A stretch of 64,000 nucleotides of DNA from Opitutus sp. (GTDB taxonomy: Bacteria; Verrucomicrobiota; Verrucomicrobiia; Opitutales; Opitutaceae), in the NCBI GenBank assembly GCA_009695305.1, contig SIBG01000005.1, positions 16,455 to 80,454 of the forward strand, read 5' to 3'. Numbering within the stretch: the stretch's first letter is position 1; each line of letters starts with the position of its first letter. Positions 8,506 through 16,885 of this stretch are shown piece by piece. The notes under the pieces are model-generated. The model had not been told where the DNA came from and did no database searches. It was given only the letters and a program-made list of their open reading frames with translations. Position numbers and translations under genes: made by a program.

Positions 8506-9159
8506 CTACCGGCCGAAGAGGCCGTTGGCGGCCGTCATCGGCGTGGCGTTGCCGTAGTAGTTGTTGATGATCGTGACCTGCTGCGGTGCGGCGGCGGCGG
8601 GCGCAGGTGCGGCCTGCACGACGACGGGCTGGGGCTGCTGCACGAGGACACCGCGCGGGTAATCGTAGGAAGGATAGTAATAGGAATTGGCGTTGATGAT
8701 GGAGCCGAGGAGCCAGCCAGCACCCGCGCCCCACGCGGCGCCGCGCCAGCCATCGTGGTAATAACCGCCGCGGCCGTAGTAGCCCCCGCGTCCATAATAG
8801 CCGCCGCGACCGTGGGAAGAGTTGTGGCCAATGATACCGCCCGCGAGCGCACCGAGCACCAGGCCGTTGGCGGCGGCACTGCCGCGGTAGCCGTCGCGAT
8901 AAACGTAGCCGCCGGGCTGGACCGGTGAACCATAACTTGAGCGAGAGTTACCGAAAGCAGCGTCGAGCAGCAGACCCGCGCCTGCCCCGATGGCCGCTCC
9001 CTGCCAGGCCTTGTGGTGCAACGAACCGCTGTTGTGGCCGATGACCGCACCCGCCACGCCGCCGAGGACAGCGCCATTGACGGACGACGGGCGGAAGACC
9101 TGCGCTGACGCAGTGGATAGCGCAAGCAGGGCAAAACCGAGGGCGAGGGACGTTTTCAT
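8506..9159 (-). CDS. Glycine-zipper envelope protein with GRGGYY repeats
   Basis: The 217-residue exported protein starts MKTSLALGFALLALSTASAQ. It contains three glycine-zipper hairpins (VLGGVAGAVIGHNSG, GAAIGAGAGLLLDAAFG and VLGALAGGIIGHNSS, plus a fourth partial GAAWGAGAGWLLG), a tandem GRGGYY-GRGGYY-GRGGYY block, and a Pro/Ala/Gln-rich tail ending in a VTIINNYYG segment. Glycine-zipper proteins usually insert into or sit on the outer membrane; the function is unknown. An upstream GTG/ATG would extend it by 15 residues of non-signal sequence, so I use 9157-9159. It is transcribed toward lpoB with a 77-base gap. A REP element lies just upstream. Confidence 0.75.
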   Translation of the reverse strand: MKTSLALGFALLALSTASAQVFRPSSVNGAVLGGVAGAVIGHNSGSLHHKAWQGAAIGAGAGLLLDAAFGNSRSSYGSPVQPGGYVYRDGYRGSAAANGLVLGALAGGIIGHNSSHGRGGYYGRGGYYGRGGYYHDGWRGAAWGAGAGWLLGSIINANSYYYPSYDYPRGVLVQQPQPVVVQAAPAPAAAAPQQVTIINNYYGNATPMTAANGLFGR

Positions 9160-9208
9160 GATGAGTGGAAACTGTGCGACAGCATCAACGGCGCAAGGTT
9201 TCACGCAA

Positions 9209-9282
9209 GGTGGAGCGCGTTGTCCTCAGCGCGCTGTTCGGGAGCATCCACAGAAAGCGCGTTAGGGACAACGCGCTCCACC
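9209..9282. repeat. REP-like inverted repeat (GGTGGAGCGCGTTGTCC...)
   Basis: The arm GGTGGAGCGCGTTGTCCT (9209-9226) is the reverse complement, apart from one extra G, of 9264-9282. The inner sequence is also partly self-complementary. It sits between the RND permease gene and the glycine-zipper gene. Its right half is almost identical to the repeat core embedded in the EamA gene at 4159-4182. Confidence 0.75.
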
Positions 9283-9303
9283 CCGCCAGAGGCGGGCAAG
9301 CCT

Positions 9304-12300
9304 TCACTTCGCCATCGCCGTCTCGCCGGCGAGCGACGCGTGGGCCGCAGTCTGCTTTTTCCTCAGGCGTGAGGTGAACTTGTCCATGTAAACGTAGATC
9401 ACCGGCGTGATGTAGAGCGTCAGGAATTGCGAAACGATCAGGCCGCCCATGACCGCGAGGCCGAGCGGCCGGCGTGAGTCGGCGCCGGCACCGAGACCGA
9501 GCGCGATGGGCAGGGCGCTCGCAAGCGCGGCAAAGGTCGTCATCATGATCGGGCGAAAGCGCACCAGGCAGGCCTCGACGATGGCCTGTTCGGCGTGGAA
9601 CGCCGCGCCCTGTTCGCGTTCCCGCGCGATGGCGAAGTCGACCATCATAATCGCGTTTTTCTTTACGATGCCGACGAGCAGAATCACGCCGACATAGCCC
9701 ATGATGTTCAGTTCCTCCTTGAACAGCCACAGCGTGAACAGCGCCCCGAAACTCGCCGCGGGCAGACCCGAGAGAATGGTGAGCGGATGGATGAAATCCT
9801 CGTAGAGCACGCCGAGCACGATGTAGATCACGAGCACCGCCATGAAGAGCAGCAGCGTCAGCCCCTGCATCGACGACGCGAACGCCTGCGCTGAACCTTG
9901 AAACCCGTAGCTAATCGTCGCCGGCAGCTCGATCCGCGCGAGTTCGGACACCGCCACCGACGCCTCGCCGAGCGAATAACCGGGCCGGAGGTTGAAAGAA
10001 ATTGTGACCGCCGGCACCTGCCCGAGGTGATTCACGGTCAGCGGCCCGACCTCGCGTTTCAACTCGGCCACCGCATCGAGCGGCACCGTCTTGCCGTCCC
10101 GGCTGCGCAGATAGAGCAGGGACAGCGCCTCGGGATTTTTCTGAAACTCCGGCGCCATCTCCATGATGACGAAATACTGGTTCGTCGGCGTGTAGATGGT
10201 GGAGACCTGGCGCGAGCCATACGCGCTGTAGAGCGCCTCCTCGATTTGCTGGGGCGTGATGCCGAGGGCGGAGGCCCGGTCGCGCTTGATGGCGACGCGG
10301 AGCTGCGGATTGGAGATTTGCAGATCCGAATTTACATCCTGCAAGCCATCGAGGCCGCGCATCTTCGTCTCCATGTTTTGCGCCGCGGCGTAGAGGCCTT
10401 TCAGGTCCGTGCCGAAGAGCGTGAATTGATAAAGCGCCTTCGTGAGCGAGCCCCCGATGCGAATCGGCGGGAGAATCTGCGGGTAGGCGCGCAGCCCCGG
10501 GATCACCGCGAGTTTTTTCCGGAGATCCTGCACGATCTCGGTGGCCGGCGGACGCTCGCTACGGGGCTTCAGGCGCATGAAAATCCGCCCCTGGTTGATC
10601 GTCGAAACCGTCGGCCCACCGCCCAGGGCCGACATGAACGCCTCCACCGACGGATGCTGCGCCACGATGGCCGCCGCCGCCTGCTGATGTTTCACCATCT
10701 CTCCGAACGACACATCCTGCGCCCCCTCGGTGAAAACAAAAATCTGCCGCGTATCTTCGGTGGGCAGGAATCCGGTAGGCAGGACGCGGGCCACGACCAC
10801 GGTCAACACGAGCATGATCGCGGCCACGCTGACCGTGGCCGCCCGGTGGCGCATCGCCACCCGGAGCGACCGTTCGTAGAACGAGATCATCGCGTTGAAC
10901 GCGCGCTCGCTGGCCTGATAGATTTTCCCGTGCCCCTCCGCCCCGCTGGCACGATGCGACTGGAGAAACCGGCTGCACAACATCGGCGTGAGCGTGAGGG
11001 ACACGACCCCCGAGACGAGAATCGACGCCGTGATCGTGACCGCGAACTCGTGCAACAGTCGCCCGAGAATTCCGCCCATGAACAGCACGGGGATGAACAC
11101 GGCGACGAGCGAGAGCGTCATCGACAGAATCGTGAACCCGATCTCGCCCGAGCCCTTCAAGGCCGCCTCGCGCACGGGCAGGCCCTGCTCGATGTAGCGC
11201 ACGATGTTTTCGAGCATGACGATGGCATCGTCGACCACGAACCCCACCGAGAGCGTGAGCGCGAGGAGCGAGAGATTGTCCAGCGTGTAGCCGAAGAAAT
11301 ACATCACGATGAACGTGCCCAGCAGCGCCATCGGGATCGCGACCGACGGTATAATCGTCGCCGTCAGCGACCGCAGGAACAGGAAGATGACCAGCACGAC
11401 GAGCGCGATCGAGAGCAGGAGCGTGAATTGCACGTCGTGGACCGACTCGCGGACCGAGATGGATTTATCCATGAGAATCTCGATGCTCATCGAGGCCGGC
11501 AGTTGCTGCCGGAGACTCGGCAGGAGCGCCCGGACGCGGCCGACGACTTCGATGGTGTTGGTGCCCGGCTGCCGCTGGACGCCGAGACCGATCGCCCGCG
11601 TGCCGGGGTCGCCGCGCTGGCCGCTGTAAAACCAATAACCGACGCGATTCTCCTGCACATTGTCGATGACCTGCGCGAGCTCGCCGAGTCGCACCGGGGC
11701 ACCGTGGCGGTAGGCCACCACGATCTGGCTGAACTCGGCGCTGTTCGCGAGCTGGCCGGACGCGACGACCGTCATGGTCTGCTGATTGCCGTCGAGCACA
11801 CCCGTCGGCAGGTTGACGTTATGCGTGGCCAGCGCGCCGCGCACCTCCTCGAGCGTGATGCCGCGGCTGGCGAGGGCCCGCGGATCGAGCTGCACCCGGA
11901 GCGCATACTTCTGCGCACCGTAGATCTGCACCAGGGCGACTCCCTCGAGGGTGGAGATCCGCTGGGCGATGCGCGTCTCGGCAAACTCGTGCACGACAGA
12001 CAGCGGCAACGTCGGCGAGACGACCGACATAAAAAGAATCGGCTGGTCCGCGGGGTTCGTTTTGCGAAAGGAAGGCGGCGCCGGCATGTCGTTCGGCAAC
12101 CGGCGTTGCACGGCGGCGAGCGCCGATTGCACGTCCTGCGCCGCGGCGTCGATATTGCGCTCGAGGGCGAACTGCAGCGTGATCGCCGTCGCGCCCAGCG
12201 AGCTCGACGACGTCATCGAATCAAGGCCGGCGATGGTGGAGAACTGCTGTTCGATCGGCGTGGCCACGGCCGAGGCCATCGTCTCGGGCGTCGCCCCCGG

Positions 12301-12453
12301 CAGGCTGGCCGTCACCACGATCGTGGGAAAATCGACGTTCGGCAGATCGTTGACCGGGAGAAACCGATACGCCATCGCGCCGAACACGCACAACGCCGCC
12401 GTGAGCAGCGTCGTCATCACCGGCCGGCGGATGCAATGCGCGGGCAGACTCAT
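9304..12453 (-). CDS. RND-family efflux permease (MdtB/MdtC/AcrB-like)
   Basis: The 1049-residue protein matches the normal length of resistance-nodulation-division pumps. It starts near IRRPVMTTLLTAALCVFGAM and has the porter motif LPNVDFPTIVVTASLPGATPE, the TM4 segment VGFVVDDAIVMLENIVRY containing the two proton-relay Asp residues, and a second-half helix with GIVKKNAIMMVDFAI. The 'PNVDFP' N-terminus and the VDDAIVMLEN form favour the MdtBC/drug-exporting (HAE) clade over metal exporters. It works with the adaptor encoded 133 bases upstream; no outer-membrane TolC-like gene is in the window. I chose the ATG at 12451-12453. Longer reading upstream runs through a palindromic repeat and gives no signal. 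Confidence 0.93.
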   Translation of the reverse strand: MSLPAHCIRRPVMTTLLTAALCVFGAMAYRFLPVNDLPNVDFPTIVVTASLPGATPETMASAVATPIEQQFSTIAGLDSMTSSSSLGATAITLQFALERNIDAAAQDVQSALAAVQRRLPNDMPAPPSFRKTNPADQPILFMSVVSPTLPLSVVHEFAETRIAQRISTLEGVALVQIYGAQKYALRVQLDPRALASRGITLEEVRGALATHNVNLPTGVLDGNQQTMTVVASGQLANSAEFSQIVVAYRHGAPVRLGELAQVIDNVQENRVGYWFYSGQRGDPGTRAIGLGVQRQPGTNTIEVVGRVRALLPSLRQQLPASMSIEILMDKSISVRESVHDVQFTLLLSIALVVLVIFLFLRSLTATIIPSVAIPMALLGTFIVMYFFGYTLDNLSLLALTLSVGFVVDDAIVMLENIVRYIEQGLPVREAALKGSGEIGFTILSMTLSLVAVFIPVLFMGGILGRLLHEFAVTITASILVSGVVSLTLTPMLCSRFLQSHRASGAEGHGKIYQASERAFNAMISFYERSLRVAMRHRAATVSVAAIMLVLTVVVARVLPTGFLPTEDTRQIFVFTEGAQDVSFGEMVKHQQAAAAIVAQHPSVEAFMSALGGGPTVSTINQGRIFMRLKPRSERPPATEIVQDLRKKLAVIPGLRAYPQILPPIRIGGSLTKALYQFTLFGTDLKGLYAAAQNMETKMRGLDGLQDVNSDLQISNPQLRVAIKRDRASALGITPQQIEEALYSAYGSRQVSTIYTPTNQYFVIMEMAPEFQKNPEALSLLYLRSRDGKTVPLDAVAELKREVGPLTVNHLGQVPAVTISFNLRPGYSLGEASVAVSELARIELPATISYGFQGSAQAFASSMQGLTLLLFMAVLVIYIVLGVLYEDFIHPLTILSGLPAASFGALFTLWLFKEELNIMGYVGVILLVGIVKKNAIMMVDFAIAREREQGAAFHAEQAIVEACLVRFRPIMMTTFAALASALPIALGLGAGADSRRPLGLAVMGGLIVSQFLTLYITPVIYVYMDKFTSRLRKKQTAAHASLAGETAMAK

Positions 12454-12492
12454 GGCGCGAACATGCCCGGTCGCCCGGTGCCGGGTTGAACG

Positions 12493-12558
12493 GTGGGAGG
12501 GGCTTGATGCCCCGACGCCATGCGACGACGACGAGTCGGGGCATAAAGCCCCTCCCAC
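12493..12558. repeat. REP-like inverted repeat (GTGGGAGGGGCTTGATGCCC)
   Basis: The arm GTGGGAGGGGCTTGATGCCC-CGA (12493-12515) pairs with its near-perfect complement at 12536-12558, leaving a 20-base loop of GAC/GACGA character. It lies between the RND adaptor and permease genes, where a strong hairpin could lower permease expression relative to the adaptor; this effect is inferred. Confidence 0.75.
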
Positions 12559-12586
12559 AGTTTCGAAACGCGTGGACGAAAATCGG

Positions 12587-13738
12587 TCATGACTTCGGCG
12601 CGATGGCGGGTTTCGGCGCCGGCGCGATGGCGGTGAGCGTGGTCGATTCGACCCTGGCGCCGGGCACCAGGCGGAGGTGACCATCGGTCACGACCGTCTC
12701 GCCGGCGTGCAAGCCCTCGGCAATGAGCAGCTCATCGCCCGAGGAGCGCAACACCTTCACCGGCCGGAGCTCGACGGTCTGGTCGGCCTTGACGACATAC
12801 ACCTGCGAGCCGCTCGGCCCCGTCTGCACGGCCGCCGCTGGCACCACGAGCGCGGCAAGATCGACGCCGATTTTCGTCTGCACCTGGACAAACTGGCCGG
12901 GCCACAGCAGGTGATCCGCATTTTCGAACACCGCCTTGAGCACGATGGTGCCGCTGGTCGGATCGACGGCGTTATCCACGAAGCTCAGCTTCCCGTCGGT
13001 GCGCACGAGTCCCGAGGAACGATCGGTGACGGCGACACTCGCGCGGCCCTCGGCGAGCGCGCCACGGATCACCGCGAGCACGCTCTCCGGCACCGCGAAC
13101 GCCACCGCGATCGGCGCGAGCTGGTTGAGCGTGACGATCGACTGGTTGACATCGTTCGCCTTGACCAACGCGCCTTCGTGCAAAATCAACTGGCCGGTGC
13201 GCCCGTGAATCGGGGCGCGGATCTGGGTGTAGCCGAGGAGCAGTTCGGCGTTGGCGACCGTCGCTTCCTTGCCCTGCACGAGCGCCTGCGTGGTCTCGGC
13301 GCGGGTGTTGAGCAGCGCGAATTGCTCCTTCGAAATCGCCGCCTGCTGCTCGAGCTGCTGGTAACGCTCGGCGTCCGCCTTGGCGTGAGCGGATTCGGCG
13401 CGGGCGTTCGCCAGCTCGGCGCGGGCGATGCGCAGCAAATTTTCAAACGGCCGGCGATCGAGCGACACCAGCGGGTCGCCCGCCTTCACCTCGTCGCCCT
13501 CTTGGAAATGGACCTGCGCGATCATGCCATCGACCTGGGACTTAACGGTCACCATGCGGAGCGCCTGCACGGCCCCGACCGACTCGATGACCCGCGGCAC
13601 ATCGCGCTGCTGCGTCACGGCGGTCTGCACGGGCACGGGCGGCGGAGCGGAGCCGGTGGCCGCGCCACCCGCCGGCTTGCAAGCGGTCAGCACCAGACCG
13701 GTAACAGAGAGGAGCAACGAGAGGGCTGGGGTATTCAT
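12587..13738 (-). CDS. RND efflux periplasmic adaptor (membrane fusion protein)
   Basis: The 383-residue lipoprotein has the lipobox VLTAC. The membrane-fusion architecture is visible: a lipoyl-like half (VTVKSQVDGMIAQVHFQEGD), an alpha-helical hairpin of about 70 residues (ARAELANARAESAHAKADAE), the second lipoyl half (YTQIRAPIHGRTGQ), a beta-barrel domain and a membrane-proximal domain. It should bridge the downstream-encoded RND permease to an outer-membrane channel. The ATG at 13736-13738 gives MNTPALSLLLSVTGLVLTAC; an ATG nine bases upstream (13745-13747) is equally possible. It is transcribed divergently from the first beta-propeller gene, leaving a 210-base divergent promoter region (13739-13948) with no clear motif. 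Confidence 0.92.
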   Translation of the reverse strand: MNTPALSLLLSVTGLVLTACKPAGGAATGSAPPPVPVQTAVTQQRDVPRVIESVGAVQALRMVTVKSQVDGMIAQVHFQEGDEVKAGDPLVSLDRRPFENLLRIARAELANARAESAHAKADAERYQQLEQQAAISKEQFALLNTRAETTQALVQGKEATVANAELLLGYTQIRAPIHGRTGQLILHEGALVKANDVNQSIVTLNQLAPIAVAFAVPESVLAVIRGALAEGRASVAVTDRSSGLVRTDGKLSFVDNAVDPTSGTIVLKAVFENADHLLWPGQFVQVQTKIGVDLAALVVPAAAVQTGPSGSQVYVVKADQTVELRPVKVLRSSGDELLIAEGLHAGETVVTDGHLRLVPGARVESTTLTAIAPAPKPAIAPKS

Positions 13739-13948
13739 GGTGGCCATGCCGCGCATCAGAGAACGGTAAGCGTTGGTAAACCCGCCCTCTCGCCCTGCAA
13801 GCTCCGAGTTGCGTGCGGGCGTCCGCCGGCCCCGCCACGGCTCAGAGCGGAGTCTCGCTTCTCGACATCGCGCCACGTCGTCGTTCTATTCGCCGTCCCC
13901 ACTTCACCCCGGCGTTTGCGCGGCATCAATTTCCTGGAACCAGCCCTC

Positions 13949-15385
13949 ATGAACCACCCTCGCCCAGCAACAACCCTGCGTTCTCATTTTTCCGCCACCG
14001 CGACCTGCGTCGCGCTGCTGGTGGCCTGCGGCTGGCCGCTCGTCGCGCCCGCCGCCAACTGGCCGGGCTGGCGCGGACCCAACGGCGACGGCACCACCAC
14101 CGCCACGAAGAACCTCCCCGAGACGTGGAGCCCCACGCAGAACATCAAGTGGAAGCAGGAAATGCCGGCGTGGAGCGGCTCCTCGCCCGTCGTGTGGGGT
14201 GACCGTATTTTTATCAACAGCCCGTCGAAGGAAGTAGCGGCGGCCCCGGCTGAAACCCCGCCACCGGCCCCACCCGCCGGGCCTGACGGAAAAAAGGGAA
14301 AGGGGAAGGGCGGACCAGGCGGCGGGCGTGGCCCGGCCGGTGGGAGCATCGGCGGTCAGGAACTGCTGCTGCTGTGCCTCGACCGCGGGACGGGCCGAGA
14401 ACTTTGGCGGAAACAGGTCGACCGAGGAAACGAGTTCAAGATGCATCACAACTCGTCCAGCCCCTCGCCGGTGACGGATGGCGAGCACGTGTGGGTGGTC
14501 TCCGGCAACGGCCTGATCGCCTGTTTCGATTTCGCCGGCGCGGAAAAGTGGCGTTTCAATCTGGTGGAAAAATACGGCGTGCTCGGCGCCAACCACGGCT
14601 ACGGGTCCTCACCCGTCCTCGTCGACGGCAAACTCGTCGTGCAAGTCCTCCACGGCATGAAGACCAAGGAGCCGTCCTATCTCCTCGCGCTCGACCCGCG
14701 CACCGGCGCCGTGGTTTGGCGCGTCGAACGTGCAACCGACGCCCTCTTCGAATCTCCCGATGCCTACACCACGCCGGCGGTTGCCATGATCGACGGCCAG
14801 CGACAACTCGTCGTCCTCGGCGGCAACTACCTCACCGGCCACGCCGTCACGACCGGCGCGGAACTCTGGCGCGCCGGCGGATTGAACCCGAAGAACGACC
14901 GCACTTTTCGCGTCGTTCCCTCCCCGACCGTGCGCGACGGCATGATCTTTGCCCCGACCCGCAAGATCCCGCTCCTCGCCTTCCGCGCCGGCGGCCGAGG
15001 TGATATTTCCACCAGCCAGCTCGCGTGGAGTTGGACTGACCAGCGAAGCGCACCCGACGTGCCCAGTCCGGTGAGCGACGGCAAATATTTCTACATGGCG
15101 GGCGACAACGGCACGATCACCTGCCTCGATGCCAAAACCGGCGCGGTCATCTACGGCCCGGAGGACACCGGCGTCGGCCGCACGTGGGGCTCGCCGATCA
15201 TCGCGGACGGCAAGATCTACCTCACCGGCCAGACCGCTGAGACCGCGGTCATCCAGGCCGGCGCGGCCTACCAACTCCTCGGGAAAAACTCGCTCGACGG
15301 CAGCTACACGCTCTGCACCCCGGCGTTTGCGGATGGAGAGATTTTCATCCGCACGGGGACGCATCTCTATTGTGTGACGAAATGA
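13949..15385 (+). CDS. PQQ-like beta-propeller protein 1, exported
   Basis: The 478-residue protein has a signal sequence (residues 1-36, ending PLVAPAA) and the N-terminal signature NWPGWRGPNGDG. Repeated beta-propeller blades follow, each ending in a 'D-x-x-T-G-x-x-x-W' docking motif (DRGTGRELW, DPRTGAVVW, DAKTGAVIY). A Gly/Pro/Lys-rich insertion at about residues 85-130 (PPPAPPAGPDGKKGKGKGGP) interrupts the first blade and is probably a flexible surface loop. The length fits an eight-blade PQQ-like/BamB-like propeller without the extra parts of true quinoprotein dehydrogenases. The function is unknown. A longer reading upstream exists only because of the adaptor gene's opposite frame, so the ATG at 13949 is well supported. 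It is first of thirteen such genes. Confidence 0.9.
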   Translation: MNHPRPATTLRSHFSATATCVALLVACGWPLVAPAANWPGWRGPNGDGTTTATKNLPETWSPTQNIKWKQEMPAWSGSSPVVWGDRIFINSPSKEVAAAPAETPPPAPPAGPDGKKGKGKGGPGGGRGPAGGSIGGQELLLLCLDRGTGRELWRKQVDRGNEFKMHHNSSSPSPVTDGEHVWVVSGNGLIACFDFAGAEKWRFNLVEKYGVLGANHGYGSSPVLVDGKLVVQVLHGMKTKEPSYLLALDPRTGAVVWRVERATDALFESPDAYTTPAVAMIDGQRQLVVLGGNYLTGHAVTTGAELWRAGGLNPKNDRTFRVVPSPTVRDGMIFAPTRKIPLLAFRAGGRGDISTSQLAWSWTDQRSAPDVPSPVSDGKYFYMAGDNGTITCLDAKTGAVIYGPEDTGVGRTWGSPIIADGKIYLTGQTAETAVIQAGAAYQLLGKNSLDGSYTLCTPAFADGEIFIRTGTHLYCVTK

Positions 15386-15491
15386 CCGCGGCCCCACCTT
15401 GACCGACGTTGCGCAGCCCGCCGCGACAATTCATCCGACAGCCTCTGCCGCTGGCGACTGCGATGCCGTTTTTCACGAACGCGGGCCTGGA

Positions 15492-15561
15492 GTAGGGCAG
15501 GTCTCTGACCGGCCCTGGGAACACTCCGTGCGCGAAAGGGCAGGTCAAAGACCTGCCCTAC
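15492..15561. repeat. REP-like inverted repeat (GTAGGGCAGGTCT...)
   Basis: The arm GTAGGGCAGGTCTCTGACC pairs with GGTCAAAGACCTGCCCTAC at the right end, enclosing about 30 bases. It fills most of the 195-base gap between the propeller gene and the antiporter gene. It belongs to the GTAGGGC-bounded class, as do 5024-5048 and 47435-47488. Confidence 0.75.
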
Positions 15562-15580
15562 CTCGGGCCGTCCGCGGCCC

Positions 15581-16834
15581 ATGACCAACCTTCAACTGTC
15601 GGTTCATTTCTTTTTCCAGGTCACCGTCATCTTGGTTGTCTGCCGGCTTGTGGGCGTATTGGGCCGGCGGATCGGTCAGCCGCAGGTCGTGGCCGAGATG
15701 GTGGCGGGCGTGCTGCTCGGGCCGTCGTTGCTGGGGCTGATCTGGCCGGAGGGGTTGGCGCGATTGTTTCCGACGGAGACGATGCGCGTGCTCTATCCCG
15801 TGGCGCAACTCGGGCTGGCCGGCTACATGTTCGTGGTGGGGCTGGAATTCCGGCTGGATCTCGTGCGGCAAAGCGCGCGCAGTGCACTGGCAGTGGCGGT
15901 GGCGGGCATGGCGGCGCCGATCGCCTGCGGCGCGGCGCTCGGGTGGTATTTTCACCGGCACACCACGCTGTTTCCGGCGAAGACCACGCTGGCGGAGGCG
16001 GCGCTCTTTGTGGCGGCGGCGCTGTGCATCACGGCGTTTCCGATGCTGGCGCGGATCATCCAACACAAGAATCTCGGGGCGACGACGATGGGCGTGGTGT
16101 CACTCGGCGCCGGCGCGATCAACGACGCGGCGGCGTGGTGCCTGCTGACGGGCGTCGTGGCGAGCGTGGATGGAGACGCCTGGCGCATCGTCGCGAGCGC
16201 GGGTGGCGGGGTGGGTTACGTCGCGGTGGTGGTGCTGGTGGTGCGCCCGTGGCTGACGCGGTGGGCCGAGCCCATCGAACTGCGCGGTCGACTGAACGTC
16301 GGCGAATTTCTACTGTGCCTCGCGTTGCTGGCGGCGGGCGCCTGGTGCACGGATCGGGCCGGGTTGCACGCGGTCTTCGGAGCGTTCGTGATGGGAGCGG
16401 CGATGCCGCGCGGCATCGTTTCCGCCGGGCTGGCGACGCGCATCCAGCCGCTGACGGCGACGCTGTTGTTACCATTATTTTTCGCCTACTCCGGTCTCAA
16501 TACGCAGCTCGGGACGCTGGGCACCGCGAATCTCTGGGCGATGACCGCGCTGGCGCTGGCCGTCGCGATCGGCGCGAAGGGCGTCGCCTGCTGGCTGGCG
16601 GCGCGGGCGACGGGCGTGCCCCATCGCGAGGCGTTGGGGATCGGCACGCTGATGAACGTGCGCGGTCTCATGGAGTTGATCGTGCTCAACATCGGGCTCG
16701 AGCGCGGCCTCATCACGCCAAAATTATTCACGGTGCTGGCGATCATGGCGCTCGTCACGACGCTGATGGCCTCGCCGATCTTCGATTTGCTGGTGGGCCG
16801 GCCTCGACCGGCAACGGACTCCGCGCGGCCCTGA
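15581..16834 (+). CDS. CPA2-family cation:proton antiporter (Kef/Na-H exchanger type)
   Basis: The 417-residue membrane protein has about twelve predicted segments. The N-terminal helices read GVLGRRIGQPQVVAEMVAG and LLGPSLLGLIWPEG, followed by FVVGLEF, which are characteristic of the CPA2 Na+/H+ exchanger domain. The ion-binding pair is Asn181-Asp182 in GAGAINDAAAW, the ND form seen in electroneutral or Kef-like members. There is no C-terminal TrkA-N domain, so it is a membrane-domain-only protein. It should exchange K+ or Na+ for H+ at the inner membrane. It lies between beta-propeller genes 1 and 2 with no obvious functional link. Its stop codon lies inside a perfect 12-base hairpin. Confidence 0.9.
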   Translation: MTNLQLSVHFFFQVTVILVVCRLVGVLGRRIGQPQVVAEMVAGVLLGPSLLGLIWPEGLARLFPTETMRVLYPVAQLGLAGYMFVVGLEFRLDLVRQSARSALAVAVAGMAAPIACGAALGWYFHRHTTLFPAKTTLAEAALFVAAALCITAFPMLARIIQHKNLGATTMGVVSLGAGAINDAAAWCLLTGVVASVDGDAWRIVASAGGGVGYVAVVVLVVRPWLTRWAEPIELRGRLNVGEFLLCLALLAAGAWCTDRAGLHAVFGAFVMGAAMPRGIVSAGLATRIQPLTATLLLPLFFAYSGLNTQLGTLGTANLWAMTALALAVAIGAKGVACWLAARATGVPHREALGIGTLMNVRGLMELIVLNIGLERGLITPKLFTVLAIMALVTTLMASPIFDLLVGRPRPATDSARP

Positions 16835-16852
16835 GCGTGGGCTCAGGGCCGC
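16825..16852 (+). terminator. Perfect 12-base-stem hairpin spanning the antiporter stop codon
   Basis: GCGGCCCTGAGC, a GTGG loop and GCTCAGGGCCGC form an uninterrupted stem, with the TGA stop inside the left arm. It lies between convergent genes (antiporter and propeller 2), which suits a terminator, but no T-run follows, so it may equally be a palindromic repeat. Confidence 0.5.
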
Positions 16853-16885
16853 TGCCTCCCATCCCTGCGCTCACGCGCCAGGCCA

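Noticed and set aside
9898..12489. Long plus-strand frame opposite the RND permease
   Set aside because: It has only Arg/His/Gln/Asp-rich composition with no domain, and lies wholly within a recognisable RND gene on the other strand.
12677..13948. Extended N-terminus of propeller 1
   Set aside because: This region is the antisense of the RND adaptor gene; the signal peptide begins at the ATG at 13949.
16825..16852. Classical intrinsic terminator
   Set aside because: The hairpin is perfect but lacks a downstream T-run, so it is kept only as a possible terminator.
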